From Bretschneidera sinensis (taxonomy: Eukaryota > Streptophyta > Magnoliopsida > Brassicales > Akaniaceae): a stretch of DNA of 64,000 nucleotides. The first letter of the stretch is position 1; every line of letters begins with the position of its first letter. The stretch is from assembly GCA_023935145.1 (NCBI GenBank), contig CM043699.1, forward strand, positions 73,985,138 through 74,049,137. The letters run 5' to 3'. A program made the position numbers and the translations under genes. Positions 54,743 through 64,000 of this stretch are shown piece after piece. The notes under the pieces were generated by a model. That model ran no database searches and had not been told where the DNA came from. It worked only from the letters and a program-made list of their open reading frames with translations.

Positions 54743-55939
54743 TCAGGTAGTGCAGTCGAAGAGGTACTGGGTGCAAGAGGTAGGCGATCGAGGATGGCCT
54801 GTAGCATCACCTCCTGTCATGCAAACTGCGCCTCCAACCCATCTATCCACTAATGGATCAGACGGGTAGCCTCTCTGTCCTCCGGTGAATATCGAAGAGC
54901 TCACACCGGAAGGAGGACAACTCCTCAAGAAGGTGCTAATACTCTGTGGACCCCATGTCTGGCTGCTCCTCCTCCTATATAAGGCTCACTATCGGGTGCT
55001 CGGCATCCATCAGATTGTCTGCCATAGGCTCAGCCATAGGAATATACACTCGGGGTCCTCGAGGCATATGGGACTGACTGAGGCTCCACTGGGCCCTCCC
55101 GAAAAATGGATGGTCGCTGACTGGTCCATCTAGTGAGGAGCCCCTAATCCCCTTCTTCTTGAAGATGTGGCTGAGCAAGAAGGGAAAATGAAGCCCCCAT
55201 GCATTAGCTGTGGTGGTCTGATGGCTATGCACATGATCCCAGAACTTGTGTATCTGACTCCATATGATGGCTATGATGGAGTACCGGTGACCCCGATGGA
55301 AGGCATAGAGGGCCGTAGGAACTGATCCCTCCTCTGAGTCTTGTGCCCCAAGAGGCACACATTATGCTGGAGGACCGTTTCAATGAACCATAAGCGGGGA
55401 GGCAACTTCAACCGACTCCCCGCATATTGGCCCGTACATATGTCCTCAATGATGTAGGGCAGAGGGAACGAGTCTGGCTGCTCCTCCATATGACTGTCCT
55501 CCGGAGGGGACTCATCACAGCAGTGGAGGGAAACGGCGATATCAACAATGGTTAGCTCTATGAATTTGCCCTGGACTAAGGATGATAGAATCTTTGGTCG
55601 GGTGCAGTCATAGGTCAGGTTCTCGTAGAAGCTGACCACGAATCGGGTGTATGTCATCGAGCAGACCGTCTTGAACAGTCGATTGAGACCTCGGACCTTG
55701 AACTCTTCGACCGCCCATCTTATGGCGTCCAAGCTCTTGAAGTCCTCATCTATGTTGAACGTAGTCTCGAACAGGATGTTACGCTGCTCGAAACTAGGTC
55801 GGGTGGGCTGGAAGCGACTGCCGGAGGCTTGGGAGCTGGATGCCATTTGCTTAGGTAGGGAATTGTGGCTTCTGGTGTGATTGCGCTCGATCGTAGAGTA
55901 TGCGCGCTCGACCACACTGTAGGACTTGCGCTCGATCAC
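54743..55939 (-). pseudogene. Element H additional ORF (between integrase and 3' LTR)
   Basis: Same strand as pol. Likely start at 55847 (MASSSQASGSRFQPTRPSFEQ); an upstream in-frame start at 55939 would add 31 residues encoded by CGATCG-array sequence. Blocks: AIRWAVEEFKVRGLNRLFKT, RFVVSFYENL, SSLVQGKFIELT. A frameshift near 55340 moves the frame; then SIIAIIWSQIHKFWDHVHSH, ANAWGLHFPFLLSHIFKKKG and further text follow to about 54975. Stops near 54972 and 54924 precede a last open stretch. The pattern (FYxNL, V.GK.I, FxLLSxIFKKxG) resembles the 'putative plant transposon protein' domain found in extra ORFs of Athila/Tat elements; that is from memory and unproven. I see no signal peptide or membrane segment, so an envelope role is not supported. 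Confidence 0.65.
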
Positions 55940-56708
55940 AGGGGATGTGCGCTCGAGCGTAGTGGTTGAGACAATTTATCGAACAGTTGATGTGCAACAG
56001 AAGCTCGAAGCTGTAGAAGTCACACGAACTTGATCCCAACCTCCTGTAACACGAAAATACATAATCAACACATAAGATAATCACATAATAGGAGGAAAAT
56101 ATAAATTAAAACATAGTGTATGATGGTGTGTAAGTAATTTAAAGAAAAGCATTAATGGCCCTACCGTGTGGATTTGTGAATGTGAAGTGGAAGTGAAGGG
56201 GAAATGAGATAGAGAGAGAGTGGGTAAATTGAATGGGAGAAGTTTGATTGTGATTGCAATTGATTTGGGAGTGATGGTGATGGTTGTAGTGAGTTGGGAG
56301 CTGATTTTTGGGCTGCAAAGGGTGAGAGAGCGAGAGAGCTAGGCAGTTGCGATTGAGTGTAAAGAGAAAGAATGAGGGGGAAACGTTTAAAACCATCACG
56401 TGACCTCTCTGCCCCGAGTGCGCTCGAGTGCATTGTGAAGTGCGCTCGATCACACTTGTGCGCAAGTGCGTAGTGTGATGCGCTCGCACGCAATGGAGCG
56501 CAGTGCGAGAGTGCATTCGATCGCAGTGTAGGAAATGCTGATAAAAAAATATAAAAGGATTAAAATAATGAAACAAAGAAGAAGAAGAAATAGTAACGAT
56601 ACAACCATACCATACTTTAGTGGCCTCAATACCACTAACCTCAGTGGAGGCACTTGAGCTACATGATTATCAAAGGTGCAACAGCTCAAGCAGTCTCTTG
56701 ATACAGTG
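55940..56708 (-). other. Element H spacer between integrase and additional ORF
   Basis: Contains purine-rich GAGAGAGAG runs (56205-56350) and a CGATCG/GCGCTCGAG array (56400-56530); a second array sits at 55880-55970 around the ORF start. Open frames here are array artefacts. Confidence 0.6.
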
Positions 56709-57968
56709 CTACTCTCTTTGAAGAGGGCACTTAGGGCCCGCCTCTTGTGGCTCAAGTGCTCTTGGTTCAACTGTATACTGGACAGATTGAAGTGCTAAGT
56801 CTTCATCTCTAGGAGGTAAGTTAATATCAAGGTATGGTTTGGCTCTGTGTCCATTTACCGTGAAGAGTTGATTTCCGTTGAAACCATGGACCTCTAAAGC
56901 ACCATGAGGAAAGACCTTAGTGACCACATATGGACCATACCATCGGGATTTGAGTTTGCCTGGGAACAGTCTTAATCTTGAATCGTATAGCAATACCTTT
57001 TGTCCCACATGAAACTCTTTCCTAACTAGTTGTTTATCATGACATGCCTTTATCCGTTCTTTTTAGAGCTTGGCATTCTCATAGGCATCATACCTCAGTT
57101 CTTCCAGCTCATTTAAGTGCAGCTTCCTCTTTTCTCCCGCTTGTTTCATATCAAAATTAAACTGCTTTACGGTCCAAATTGCTCGATGCTCTAATTCTAC
57201 TGAGAGATGGCATGCTTTCCCAAAGATTAGGCGGTATGGAGACATGCCAATTGGAGTTTTATAAGCTGTTTGATATGCCCATAGAGCATCATTCAGGCGC
57301 AAGGACCAATCCTTCCGATTAGGATTCACGATCCTCTCTAGAATTCCCTTGATCTCTCGGTTACTTATCTCCACTTGGCCACTGGTTTGAGGATGATATG
57401 GAGTGCCAACTTTATGAGTGATCCCATATTTTTTGAGTAGTGTGGCAAAGGAATGATGATGAAAGTGGTTTTCGCCATCACTGATGATTGCTCTTGGAGT
57501 CCCAAACTAGGTAAAGATGTTAGCCTGTAGAAACTTTACAACTACTTTGTGATCATTAGTTTTTGAGGGGACAGCCTTGACCCATTTGGACACATAACCC
57601 ACACCCACAAGAATGTATAAATAACCAAAGAAGTTAAGAAATGGACCCATGAAATCAATGCCCCATACATCAAAAAGTTATACTGTATGAATATTTTGTA
57701 GGGGCATCTGATTTCAAGAAGAAATGTTACCTGTCCGCTGGCATCTATCACATGAGCTGCAAAAGGAGAAGGTATCTTTAAACAAATTAGGCCAATAAAA
57801 ACCAGATTGTAATACCTTAAGAGCTGTTCGTTTAGCCCCAAAATGTCATCCACAAGCAAACTGATGGCAGTGTTGTAATAGGTTCAAGTTCTCCTCTTCT
57901 GAGACACACCGTCTGATGATTTGATCGGGGCAGAATTTGAAGAGGTAAGGGTCATCCCAATGGTAGTG
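56709..57968 (-). pseudogene. Element H integrase
   Basis: The zinc-binding part keeps HCHQFACG, then a stop where relatives have Gly, and CSSCDRC. Core: [13 protein letters not shown] (first Asp), [11 protein letters not shown] (second Asp, usual GGKHF altered), [13 protein letters not shown] (Glu), [20 protein letters not shown]. The C-terminal part 57008-56709 reads SRWYGPYVVTKVFPHGALEV and ends at 56709. Stops lie near 57860, 57700, 57680, 57510 and 57061, with possible small shifts. Catalytic residues survive. Confidence 0.85.
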
Positions 57969-58564
57969 TCAAGACATAGATATCAGCCACTTTTTTCCTT
58001 GCGTGGTCATACCTGGGAGCAAAACCTTAGCAGTTAGATAATTGACAATATCAGCATACCATGGAAGTTTTACCTCTAGTGCGAACAATTGTTCATCAGG
58101 GAAGTTCTCATTCAAAGATAACTCATTTTCGTCATTCTCATAGGGTTGCCTTAATAAATGATCTGCAACCACATTCTCACTACCTTTCTTGTCTTTGATC
58201 TCCAAATCAAATTCTTGCAATAGGAGTACCCATCTGATTAATCTAGGCTTTGCATCTTTCTTAGAAAACAAATATCTCAAAGCAGCATGATCAGTTAATA
58301 CAATAACCTTATAGCCAATAAGATATGATCTAAACTTCTCTAAAGCAAAAATAACAGCTAACAATTCCTTTTCAGTAGTAGAATAGTTAAGCTGAGCATC
58401 ATTTAAAGTTCTAGAAGCATAGTAAATAGCATGAGGTACCTTATTGATTCTTTGACCTAAGACAGCTCCCAAGGCGAAGTCACTGGCATAACACATCAAT
58501 TCGAATGGAAGATTTCAATCTGGTGCCATCATTATTGGGGCAGAGGTGAGACCATCCTTCAATG
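57969..58564 (-). pseudogene. Element H RNase H
   Basis: Open from 58499 to 57969. The first box reads [15 protein letters not shown] where C, D and relatives have M-C-D-A, so the first catalytic Asp is Tyr. Then [51 protein letters not shown] stop near 58518 separates it from RT. Confidence 0.83.
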
Positions 58565-59643
58565 TGTTGAAAGCTTTCATTCAGTTTTCAGTCCACTCAA
58601 ACTCGGTATCTTTAGCTAATAATGCACAAAGAGGTCTCGAGATCTTGAAGAAATCCTTGATGAATCTTCTATAGAAACCGGCATGTCCAAGGAAACTTCT
58701 AACACCTTTGACTGTAAGAGGAGGAGGCAGCTTTGAAATGATGTCTATTTTAGCCTTTTCTACCTCAATACCTTTGTTGGAGATGGAATGACCCAACACA
58801 ATGCCTTGTTGAACCGAAAAAGTGACATTTCTCCCAATTTAGCACTAAGTTGTTCTCTTCACACCTCTTTAGGACATTCTCTAGATGAGTTAAGCACTCA
58901 TTAAAATTGGAAACAAAAACACTGAAATCATCCATGAATACCTCAATGTATTTCTCCACCATATCGAAAAATATACTCATCATACATCTTTGAAAAGTGG
59001 CTGGTGCGTTGCATAAACTGAATGGCATCCTTCAATAAGCAAATGTACCGAAAAGACATGTGAAGGTAGTCTTTTCTTGATCCTCAGGTGCTATGGTAAT
59101 CTGGTTGTACCCACTGTACCCATCTAAAAAGCAATAATAGCTATGGCCAGCTAATCTTTCTAACATCTGATCAATGAATGGCAAGGGGAAGTGATCTTTT
59201 CTAGTCACTTTGTTCAAACTTCGGTAGTCAATACATACCCTCCACAGAGTTGTTTTTCTTGTAGGTATGAGCTCCTCATTTTCATTCCTCACTACTGTGA
59301 TCCCACTCTTTTTAGGAACAACTTGGACCGAACTTACCCATTTACTGTCGGAGATGGGGTAGATAATGCCAACATCTAATAGTTTTAATACCTCAGCCTT
59401 TACTACCTCTTTCATGTGTGGGTTAAGTCTTCTTTAAGCATCTCTAGTGAGCCTTGCTTCATCCTCAAAGTAGATATTATGCATGCACTTGGCTGGACTT
59501 ATCCCCTTAATGTCAGCAATGGTCCATCCGATGGCAAATCTATGCTCCCTAAGAACTCTTAATAACTTATTTTCTTCTCCAATACTCAAATTAGCAGCCA
59601 CAATCACTGGTAATATCTTCTTCTCTCCCAAATAGGCATACAT
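58565..59643 (-). pseudogene. Element H reverse transcriptase
   Basis: One frame from 59643 to about 58815 with stops at 59434 and 59032, then a one-base shift into 58799-58581. Blocks: GWTIADIKGISPAKCMHNIY, IYPISDSKWVSSVQVVPKK, WRVCIDYRSLN, YCFLDGYSGYNQITIAPED, RMPFSLCNAPATFQRCM, catalytic FMDDFSVFVSNFNECL, LNWEKCHF, LGHSISNKGIEVEKAKIDI, SFLGHAGFYRRFIKDF. The stop at 58581 lies in WTEN.MKAF. Catalytic Asp pair intact. Confidence 0.88.
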
Positions 59644-59884
59644 TAAATGCTCTGGCAGTTGCTTTAATTCTAATGTTGGTGCCTGGACAATAGAAGGAAG
59701 AAGAGTAGTATTAGTAGGTATGAGAGATTCAAATGGAGGAGCATACTTACTTGAGTTTTTGGAGAAGCCTCAAGGGATGCACAGCTTTGATGATGTCATC
59801 ATTAACATTTTCAGGTTCTTGCTCAATATCCACTTTTGTGAGGCTAGGGGTAGTAGTGGTCTACAATGGATCAATGTGCTGGAC
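59644..59884 (-). other. Element H protease-RT linker
   Basis: Continues the linker with a DDI(I)KA-type end near 59800 and AYLGEKKILPV entering RT. Stops occur; no separate gene. Confidence 0.55.
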
Positions 59885-60507
59885 CTAAAAAGCTTGCTCA
59901 ACAAAACTTTGCATCATATATACATTAAAGTATTCCATGTCATCTTGAGGTAGTTTTAATGCATCAAATATTTTAAATTCTATTTTCTCACCATTGACCT
60001 TCATACTTACTATACCCTTTTTCACACAAATCTTCGTATCGGCAGTTCTCATGAAGAGTCTTCCTAATATAATGGGCAGGGGTAATGGCATAGGGCATTC
60101 CTCCATATCAAACATAATACCTTTACTAGGACATCCTCAAGAATACCCCTAGGTCTTTTTATACTTCTATCTGCCAACTACAAAGTAATGGAAGTTGGTT
60201 GTAGCTCCCCCAAACCTAGGGTTTCGAATACTGTGTAGGGTAGCAAATTTACACCCGCTCCCAAATCTAGTAATGCCCGCTCAAACAGCTGATCATCTAT
60301 CCTACATGGAATAGTAAAACTACTCGGATCTTTCAGTTTTGGTGGTAGTTTTTGTAATATCACAACACTCACCTCTTCAGTTAATGCTACTGTCTCATGC
60401 TCTTGAAATTTTCTCTTATGAGTGCAACAATCTTTTAGAAATTTAGCATAAGCATGTATTTGTTGAATTACATCTAATAAGGGAATGTTTATTTCTACTT
60501 TCCGCAA
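59885..60507 (-). pseudogene. Element H aspartic protease
   Basis: IHAYAKFLKDCCTHKRKF, then the active-site box LLDLGAGVNLLPYTVF (D-L-G-A present), GLGELQPTSITL, and a stop at 60178. After a frameshift near 60120, PLPIILGRLFMRTADTKI matches the C-terminal ILG-R-P-F-L block. The linker VYMMQSFVEQAF ends at 59885; the same linker is what element A has fused to gag. Confidence 0.8.
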
Positions 60508-60551
60508 GGTTTTAAAAATATCTAGCAGTTTATTTTCTTTCTTTTGTTTTA

Positions 60552-62153
60552 CTAACCTTTGCGGGTAGGGGGTGCATTCACCTTCTCCGTCTCACTTACC
60601 TTTGATGCCGATGGTTTCTCTAGAGATGCTTTTGCAGATTCATCAGTCCCTAACACCTTACCATTCCTTAGAGTTGTGATAGCTTTCAGTTGTTGATGCC
60701 CCCCAGGGTTAGGTAGTGTTTGAGTCGGAAGCTCACCTTGCTTTCTGCCACTTAGCTCTTTAGCTAATTGTCCCATTTGTACCTCTAGCCTTTGGGATGG
60801 CTTGTTCATGTTTTGCTATGGTTTGTCTTAGTTCAATCCAGAATTGCCTTTCATCTGCCATGAACTGATCTTGTGAAGTCATTAATTATTGCTGTTGAGT
60901 TGCCAATTGCCTCACAAGACTTTCAAGGTTATTTTTCTTTGTTTCGGGAGCTGAGTGAGCAGTTGGCTAGGAGTTTCTTTGCTTCCTTTGCTGATTAAGG
61001 GTATTCTGATTGTTGCTCCAAGAGAAATTTGGGTGGTTTCGCCATCCAGGGTTGTAAGTGTTTGCATATGGGTTGTTCTTTGGCGGATAGTTGTTTGGTC
61101 CCACGTAATTTGCTTACTCTGGGTCTGCAGATGAATACAAAGGACATATCTCAGTATTATGATCATATTGAGAACATATAGCACATACCTGGAGTGGTGC
61201 AGCTGGTGGATTAGGTGAGGCGTTTTGTGCAGTCATGGCTTTAACAATCATATCTAGTTTCCTCTCCACAGCAGCTATTTGGGTAGATGATCCACCATTT
61301 AGAGCCACCTCATACATACTTTTGCTTTTGGAAACGTGTCTACCTCGAGAGGATAATTGCTGGGTATGCTCGCTTAATGTCTCAAATAGCTCCATGGCTT
61401 CCTCGCTGCTTTTCTCCATCAGCACTCCTCCACAACCTGAATCCACAATACTTTTATTAGTATCACTCAAACCTTCATAAAAAGCTTGTACCAGTTCATC
61501 TTGAGGTAGGTTGTGATGTGGGCATATAGAAGCTCATTGAAGTGTCCCCATACTTCAAAGAATAGGTCTCCATCCTTTTATTGGAAGGACTGAATCTCCT
61601 TCCTCATTTGCCCCGTCTTTTGAGCTGGAAAAAACTTCCTTAGGAACTTGCTGGCCAACTCCTCCCAAGTGTGGATAGAAACTGCAAGCAATGAATTGTA
61701 CCACAATTTAGCATTATCTTTTAAGGAAAAGGGGAAAAGAATTAACCTAATTCCTTCTTGGTCTAGGCCTCGGATGTGCTAGAACTTACAGAGATCGAAG
61801 AACTCTCGAAGGTGCAAGTGTGGATCCTTATTAGGTGTACCCCTAAAGTGAGTCAATGCACTGAGTATCTGTGGAGATATGTAGTAGTTGCCTTTCACCT
61901 CAGGTTGATAAGCAATGCAAGATGGCTGGTCGAGGTTCTGTGGGATGAAGCATTACTTCATCGATCTTCGCTCAGGTGGTTGTTGATTTTCAATCTGTTC
62001 AACCATTGGTGCTTCGTTCTCGAATTCTTCTTCGTTCTCCTCAAAGTTGTTTCTAAGCCTTTGTCAGATGGTTCGCTCAAGCTCGGTATCGAGGGGAAGA
62101 ATGTAGGATGCCTGGATCGAAGCACGTGCATGAATCAGTAACAATTGCTTTAG
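60552..62153 (-). pseudogene. Element H gag
   Basis: The N-terminal part (about 62100-61480) reads PLDTELERT, then a stop, NFEENEEEFENEAPM, YISPQILSALTHFRGTPNKD, and FPFSLKDNAKLWYNSLLAVS. It is broken by stops and one or two shifts. 61470-61114 has EEAMELFETLSEHTQQLSSR and an intact zinc knuckle C-x2-C-x4-H-x4-C (CAICSQYDHNTEIC). Then YNPGWRNHPNFSW-like text in a shifted frame (about 61050) and the tail MGQLAKELSGRKQGELPTQT, ITTLRNGKVLG. It is the only Athila gag here with a complete CCHC knuckle. Confidence 0.82.
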
Positions 62154-62423
62154 TGCAGCAGTTCAACATTGCTGCCCAGGTGACTCTCTGCCTCAAATGC
62201 GCTCGATCGCACACTATTGGGCTTTATCACACAAGGTAGTACGCTCGATCGCAAGTGTCACAGAGAGCTTTTACTGCAATGCCTAAAACAGAAAACGAAA
62301 AGGAAATAAATTAGGTTATTGATTGAAGCAAAATAAAATTGAAAAACAGAAACTTAAAATTTTTAGATTTTTTATAAAATAAAATTACTAAACGAAAATA
62401 ATTCTAAAAGAAATTTAGTGCAA
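62154..62423 (-). other. Element H leader
   Basis: Between PBS and gag. Contains a small CGATCG array at 62200-62255 (two GCTCGATCGCA units), outside any LTR. No ORF. Confidence 0.65.
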
Positions 62424-62441
62424 TCCCCGGCAACGGCGCCA
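62424..62441 (-). promoter_or_regulatory. Element H primer-binding site, tRNA-Asp type
   Basis: The minus strand reads TGGCGCCGTTGCCGGGGA, six bases inside the LTR; identical to A and D. Confidence 0.9.
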
Positions 62442-62447
62442 AAAACT

Positions 62448-63131
62448 TCTCGTGCGTTTATCTATCTAAATAAATGGGCAAATAATCGTACAGTTTTACT
62501 TGCAAGGGCACAAGGTCAACAGTAGCATAATGTGCAAGTGCGAGATCATCTCCACAGGGATTGGTGAATTTCGTTTTAGAATCAGTTTCACAATGTAAAA
62601 ATTGATAGAAATAAATATTAAGTCTAGATTGATAATGATAAGAACATAGGGCTTTGATATCCACCACTAATCATACTTTCCCAATAAGTAATGTGCCAAT
62701 GCTCTAGCCCCACTATGAATACCTAATGGTTGTCAACCTAAGGGCATAGTATCTACTCCTTAAGCTATTGATTTCCCTAAGCAATTAGTTAGGCATGGTA
62801 TCTACTCTAACTCTTTTCTTTCTTAAGGGATTCAGCATGGTGTATACTGAGTTGTTCCTTAAGAGAGCATAAGATCTGTGGAAATCGACAACAACACGAG
62901 ACCTAGGGTATGGTGTATACTCTCGGTTTCTCATGTTGATTAACCCAAGAATCTGGCGTGGATTTCTTTTGTTACTTATTGTCAGACCCAGGACTAGGTC
63001 ATTTAAATTGATCTAACTAACTAATCCATACCACATGCATACGTTGATCAGACACACACATATGAGGAATTCAATAAAATAGGCATTAATCAATAAAGCA
63101 TCATAATAAGGCTTTTGGCAAAGGTAATCAA

Positions 63132-63168
<37 letters not shown>

Positions 63169-63767
63169 AAAAGCATAATTAGGGCTTCAATTCAGCCCTA
63201 TTAGTAAGTTAGTTACACATGTTGTCTATGATAAGCATCATCATAACATAAACTAAAATAGAAAATATAAAACCCGAAGAATACTGTGGAGACGAGTCGT
63301 CAATTCCTCTCCAAAGCTTACAACTTCAAGAAAAAGTAAAAGATCAAAGAAAAGATGTGTTTACTATGTTTTACAAGCCTATATATGGGGTTCTAAGAGT
63401 GCTCTGAAAACCTAATTTCCAAAATAGGTCCGAGAGAAAGCTTTCCAAAACTGGCTCTGCCACCTCTCTGTGCGTGTGCGCTCGATCGCTTGCTTTTGTG
63501 CTCGAGCGCATGGGTGTGCTCGAGCCTTCTATGTGTGTGCACGATTGCTTGTGCGCTCGATCGCAGCCATGTTGCGCTCGATCGCACTAGCCTTTTCCAG
63601 ATCTTCAGTTTTCTTCCTTTAAAACTTCAAAATGTTTTCTTTTTCTTCTCAAGCCTATAAAAACCCAGAAAACACCAAAATGAAGTGAAACATAATAAAA
63701 TATGTAAACAAAAAGCTTAACAAATGTAAATTAAGGGGCTTAAATATGAATATTTAAGCACTTATCA
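62448..63767 (-). repeat. Element H 5' LTR
   Basis: 1320 bp. The plus strand starts TCTCGTGCGTTTATC, aligning base for base with TGTTTTGCATTTATC of the partner, so the inner terminus has mutated from TG to TC. It ends CACTTATCA. TATA at about 63379-63387; array 63470-63590. Confidence 0.9.
63134..63166. repeat. (AT)n microsatellite
   Basis: AT run in the H 5' LTR; the partner LTR has only ATATATATA at the same place (52690-52700), so it expanded in one copy. Confidence 0.9.
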
Positions 63768-63772
63768 CATGC

Positions 63773-64000
63773 CAACATAAAAAACTTACAGAAAGCAAAC
63801 AATATTCCTTCTAAATATCACAGTTTACTCAAACACATAACTTTAAATACATTGAAATTTTAGATACAACAAATTAACTCTTGATGTTTTACAAAGGATA
63901 TTAAAAAAAAGGAAAAATCTTCCCAATCTCAACTAATTGAACACTTTTACATTTACTAGACTATAACTAAACTTAGATTCTCAAAAAATGAAGAAATTAG
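63773..64000. other. Unassigned AT-rich flank
   Basis: Sequence after the H target duplication. It joins the left flank just beyond the G LTR end. I recognise no gene or repeat in it. Confidence 0.5.

Larger units (their letters stand above)
52008..63767 (-). mobile_element. Element H: full-length Athila retrotransposon with extra ORF
   Basis: 11.8 kb, minus orientation, exact 5-bp duplication. LTRs 52008-53323 and 62448-63767; PBS 62424-62441; gag, protease, RT, RNase H, integrase; then an additional ORF (54743-55939); a 3' non-coding region; polypurine tract 53326-53334. LTRs differ by about 5 percent over the first 540 bp by eye. It is about 2.2 kb longer than D, mainly through the additional ORF and its flanks. 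Confidence 0.93.

Noticed and set aside
54743..55939. Envelope gene in H
   Set aside because: No signal peptide, membrane segment or furin-like site seen; position alone is not enough.
56139..56770. Several overlapping minus-strand frames of 100-145 residues
   Set aside because: Located in the H spacer over GAGA runs and CGATCG arrays; they only restate repeat sequence.
63773..64000. Start of a host gene
   Set aside because: No open frame, promoter or splice pattern in the 228 bases available.

Overview
This is plant nuclear DNA from a repeat-rich, probably pericentromeric or otherwise heterochromatic block, most likely of a eudicot. I found no host gene in the 64 kb. Almost everything is nested, decayed transposable elements: Ty3/gypsy Athila-type LTR retrotransposons (tRNA-Asp-type primer-binding sites, RT with F[MI]DD, long 3' non-coding regions), older Tekay/Del-type gypsy elements, one Ty1/copia 5' end, and a CACTA (En/Spm) DNA transposon with both its genes. 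Plant origin follows from these lineages. The species cannot be named from the sequence.

Layout. 1-1391: 5' end (gag, PBS, LTR) of a copia element on the minus strand that runs off the left edge. 1392-7845: a Tekay/Del-like LTR fragment split by element A (1634-7762, minus), a gag-only Athila-like element with both LTRs. 7846-11930: Del-1 (plus), an eroded gag-PR-RT-RH-IN region plus a 3' LTR piece. 11931-14182: B (plus), the 3' end of an A-family element. 14183-36799: C (minus), an Athila element whose gag is interrupted twice: by D (20021-29537, full length, target duplication ATGGT) and by E (30397-34612, plus, target duplication TCTAA). The 5' LTR of E is itself split by solo LTR F (31581-33016). 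36800-39246: the 3' end of a second Del element (Del-2) with a complete 2.1-kb LTR. 39247-46546: the CACTA element, from inside its TNP2 transposase gene through an intron-containing TNPA-type gene to its 3' terminal repeat. 46547-52004: G, a coding-poor element with long, divergent LTRs. 52008-63767: H (minus), the most complete Athila element, target duplication CATGC, with an additional ORF between integrase and the 3' LTR. 63773-64000: unassigned AT-rich DNA.

The order of insertion can be partly read: F is in E, E and D are in C, C is in the tail of Del-2, Del-2 is in the CACTA element, and the CACTA element probably sits in the 5' LTR of G. All coding regions are broken by stops or frameshifts except the visible part of the copia gag and some single domains. 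The LTR pairs of D and H differ by roughly 4-5 percent over the stretches compared by eye, so these are not very recent insertions.

Four features go beyond routine annotation. (1) The U3 of almost every LTR, whatever its lineage, carries an array of a short motif upstream of the TATA box, and in most families the motif is built on a different 6-bp palindrome (CGATCG, CCGCGG, TGCGCA, CTGCAG, GTCGAC). (2) C, D and H share conserved, hairpin-forming non-coding blocks, and A, C, D and H share a motif placed just after the last ORF. (3) A is a gag-only element made by in-frame loss of protease and loss of RT-RH-IN. (4) At 12879-14195 one LTR is flanked on both sides by outward-lying internal 3' ends with polypurine tracts in opposite orientation.
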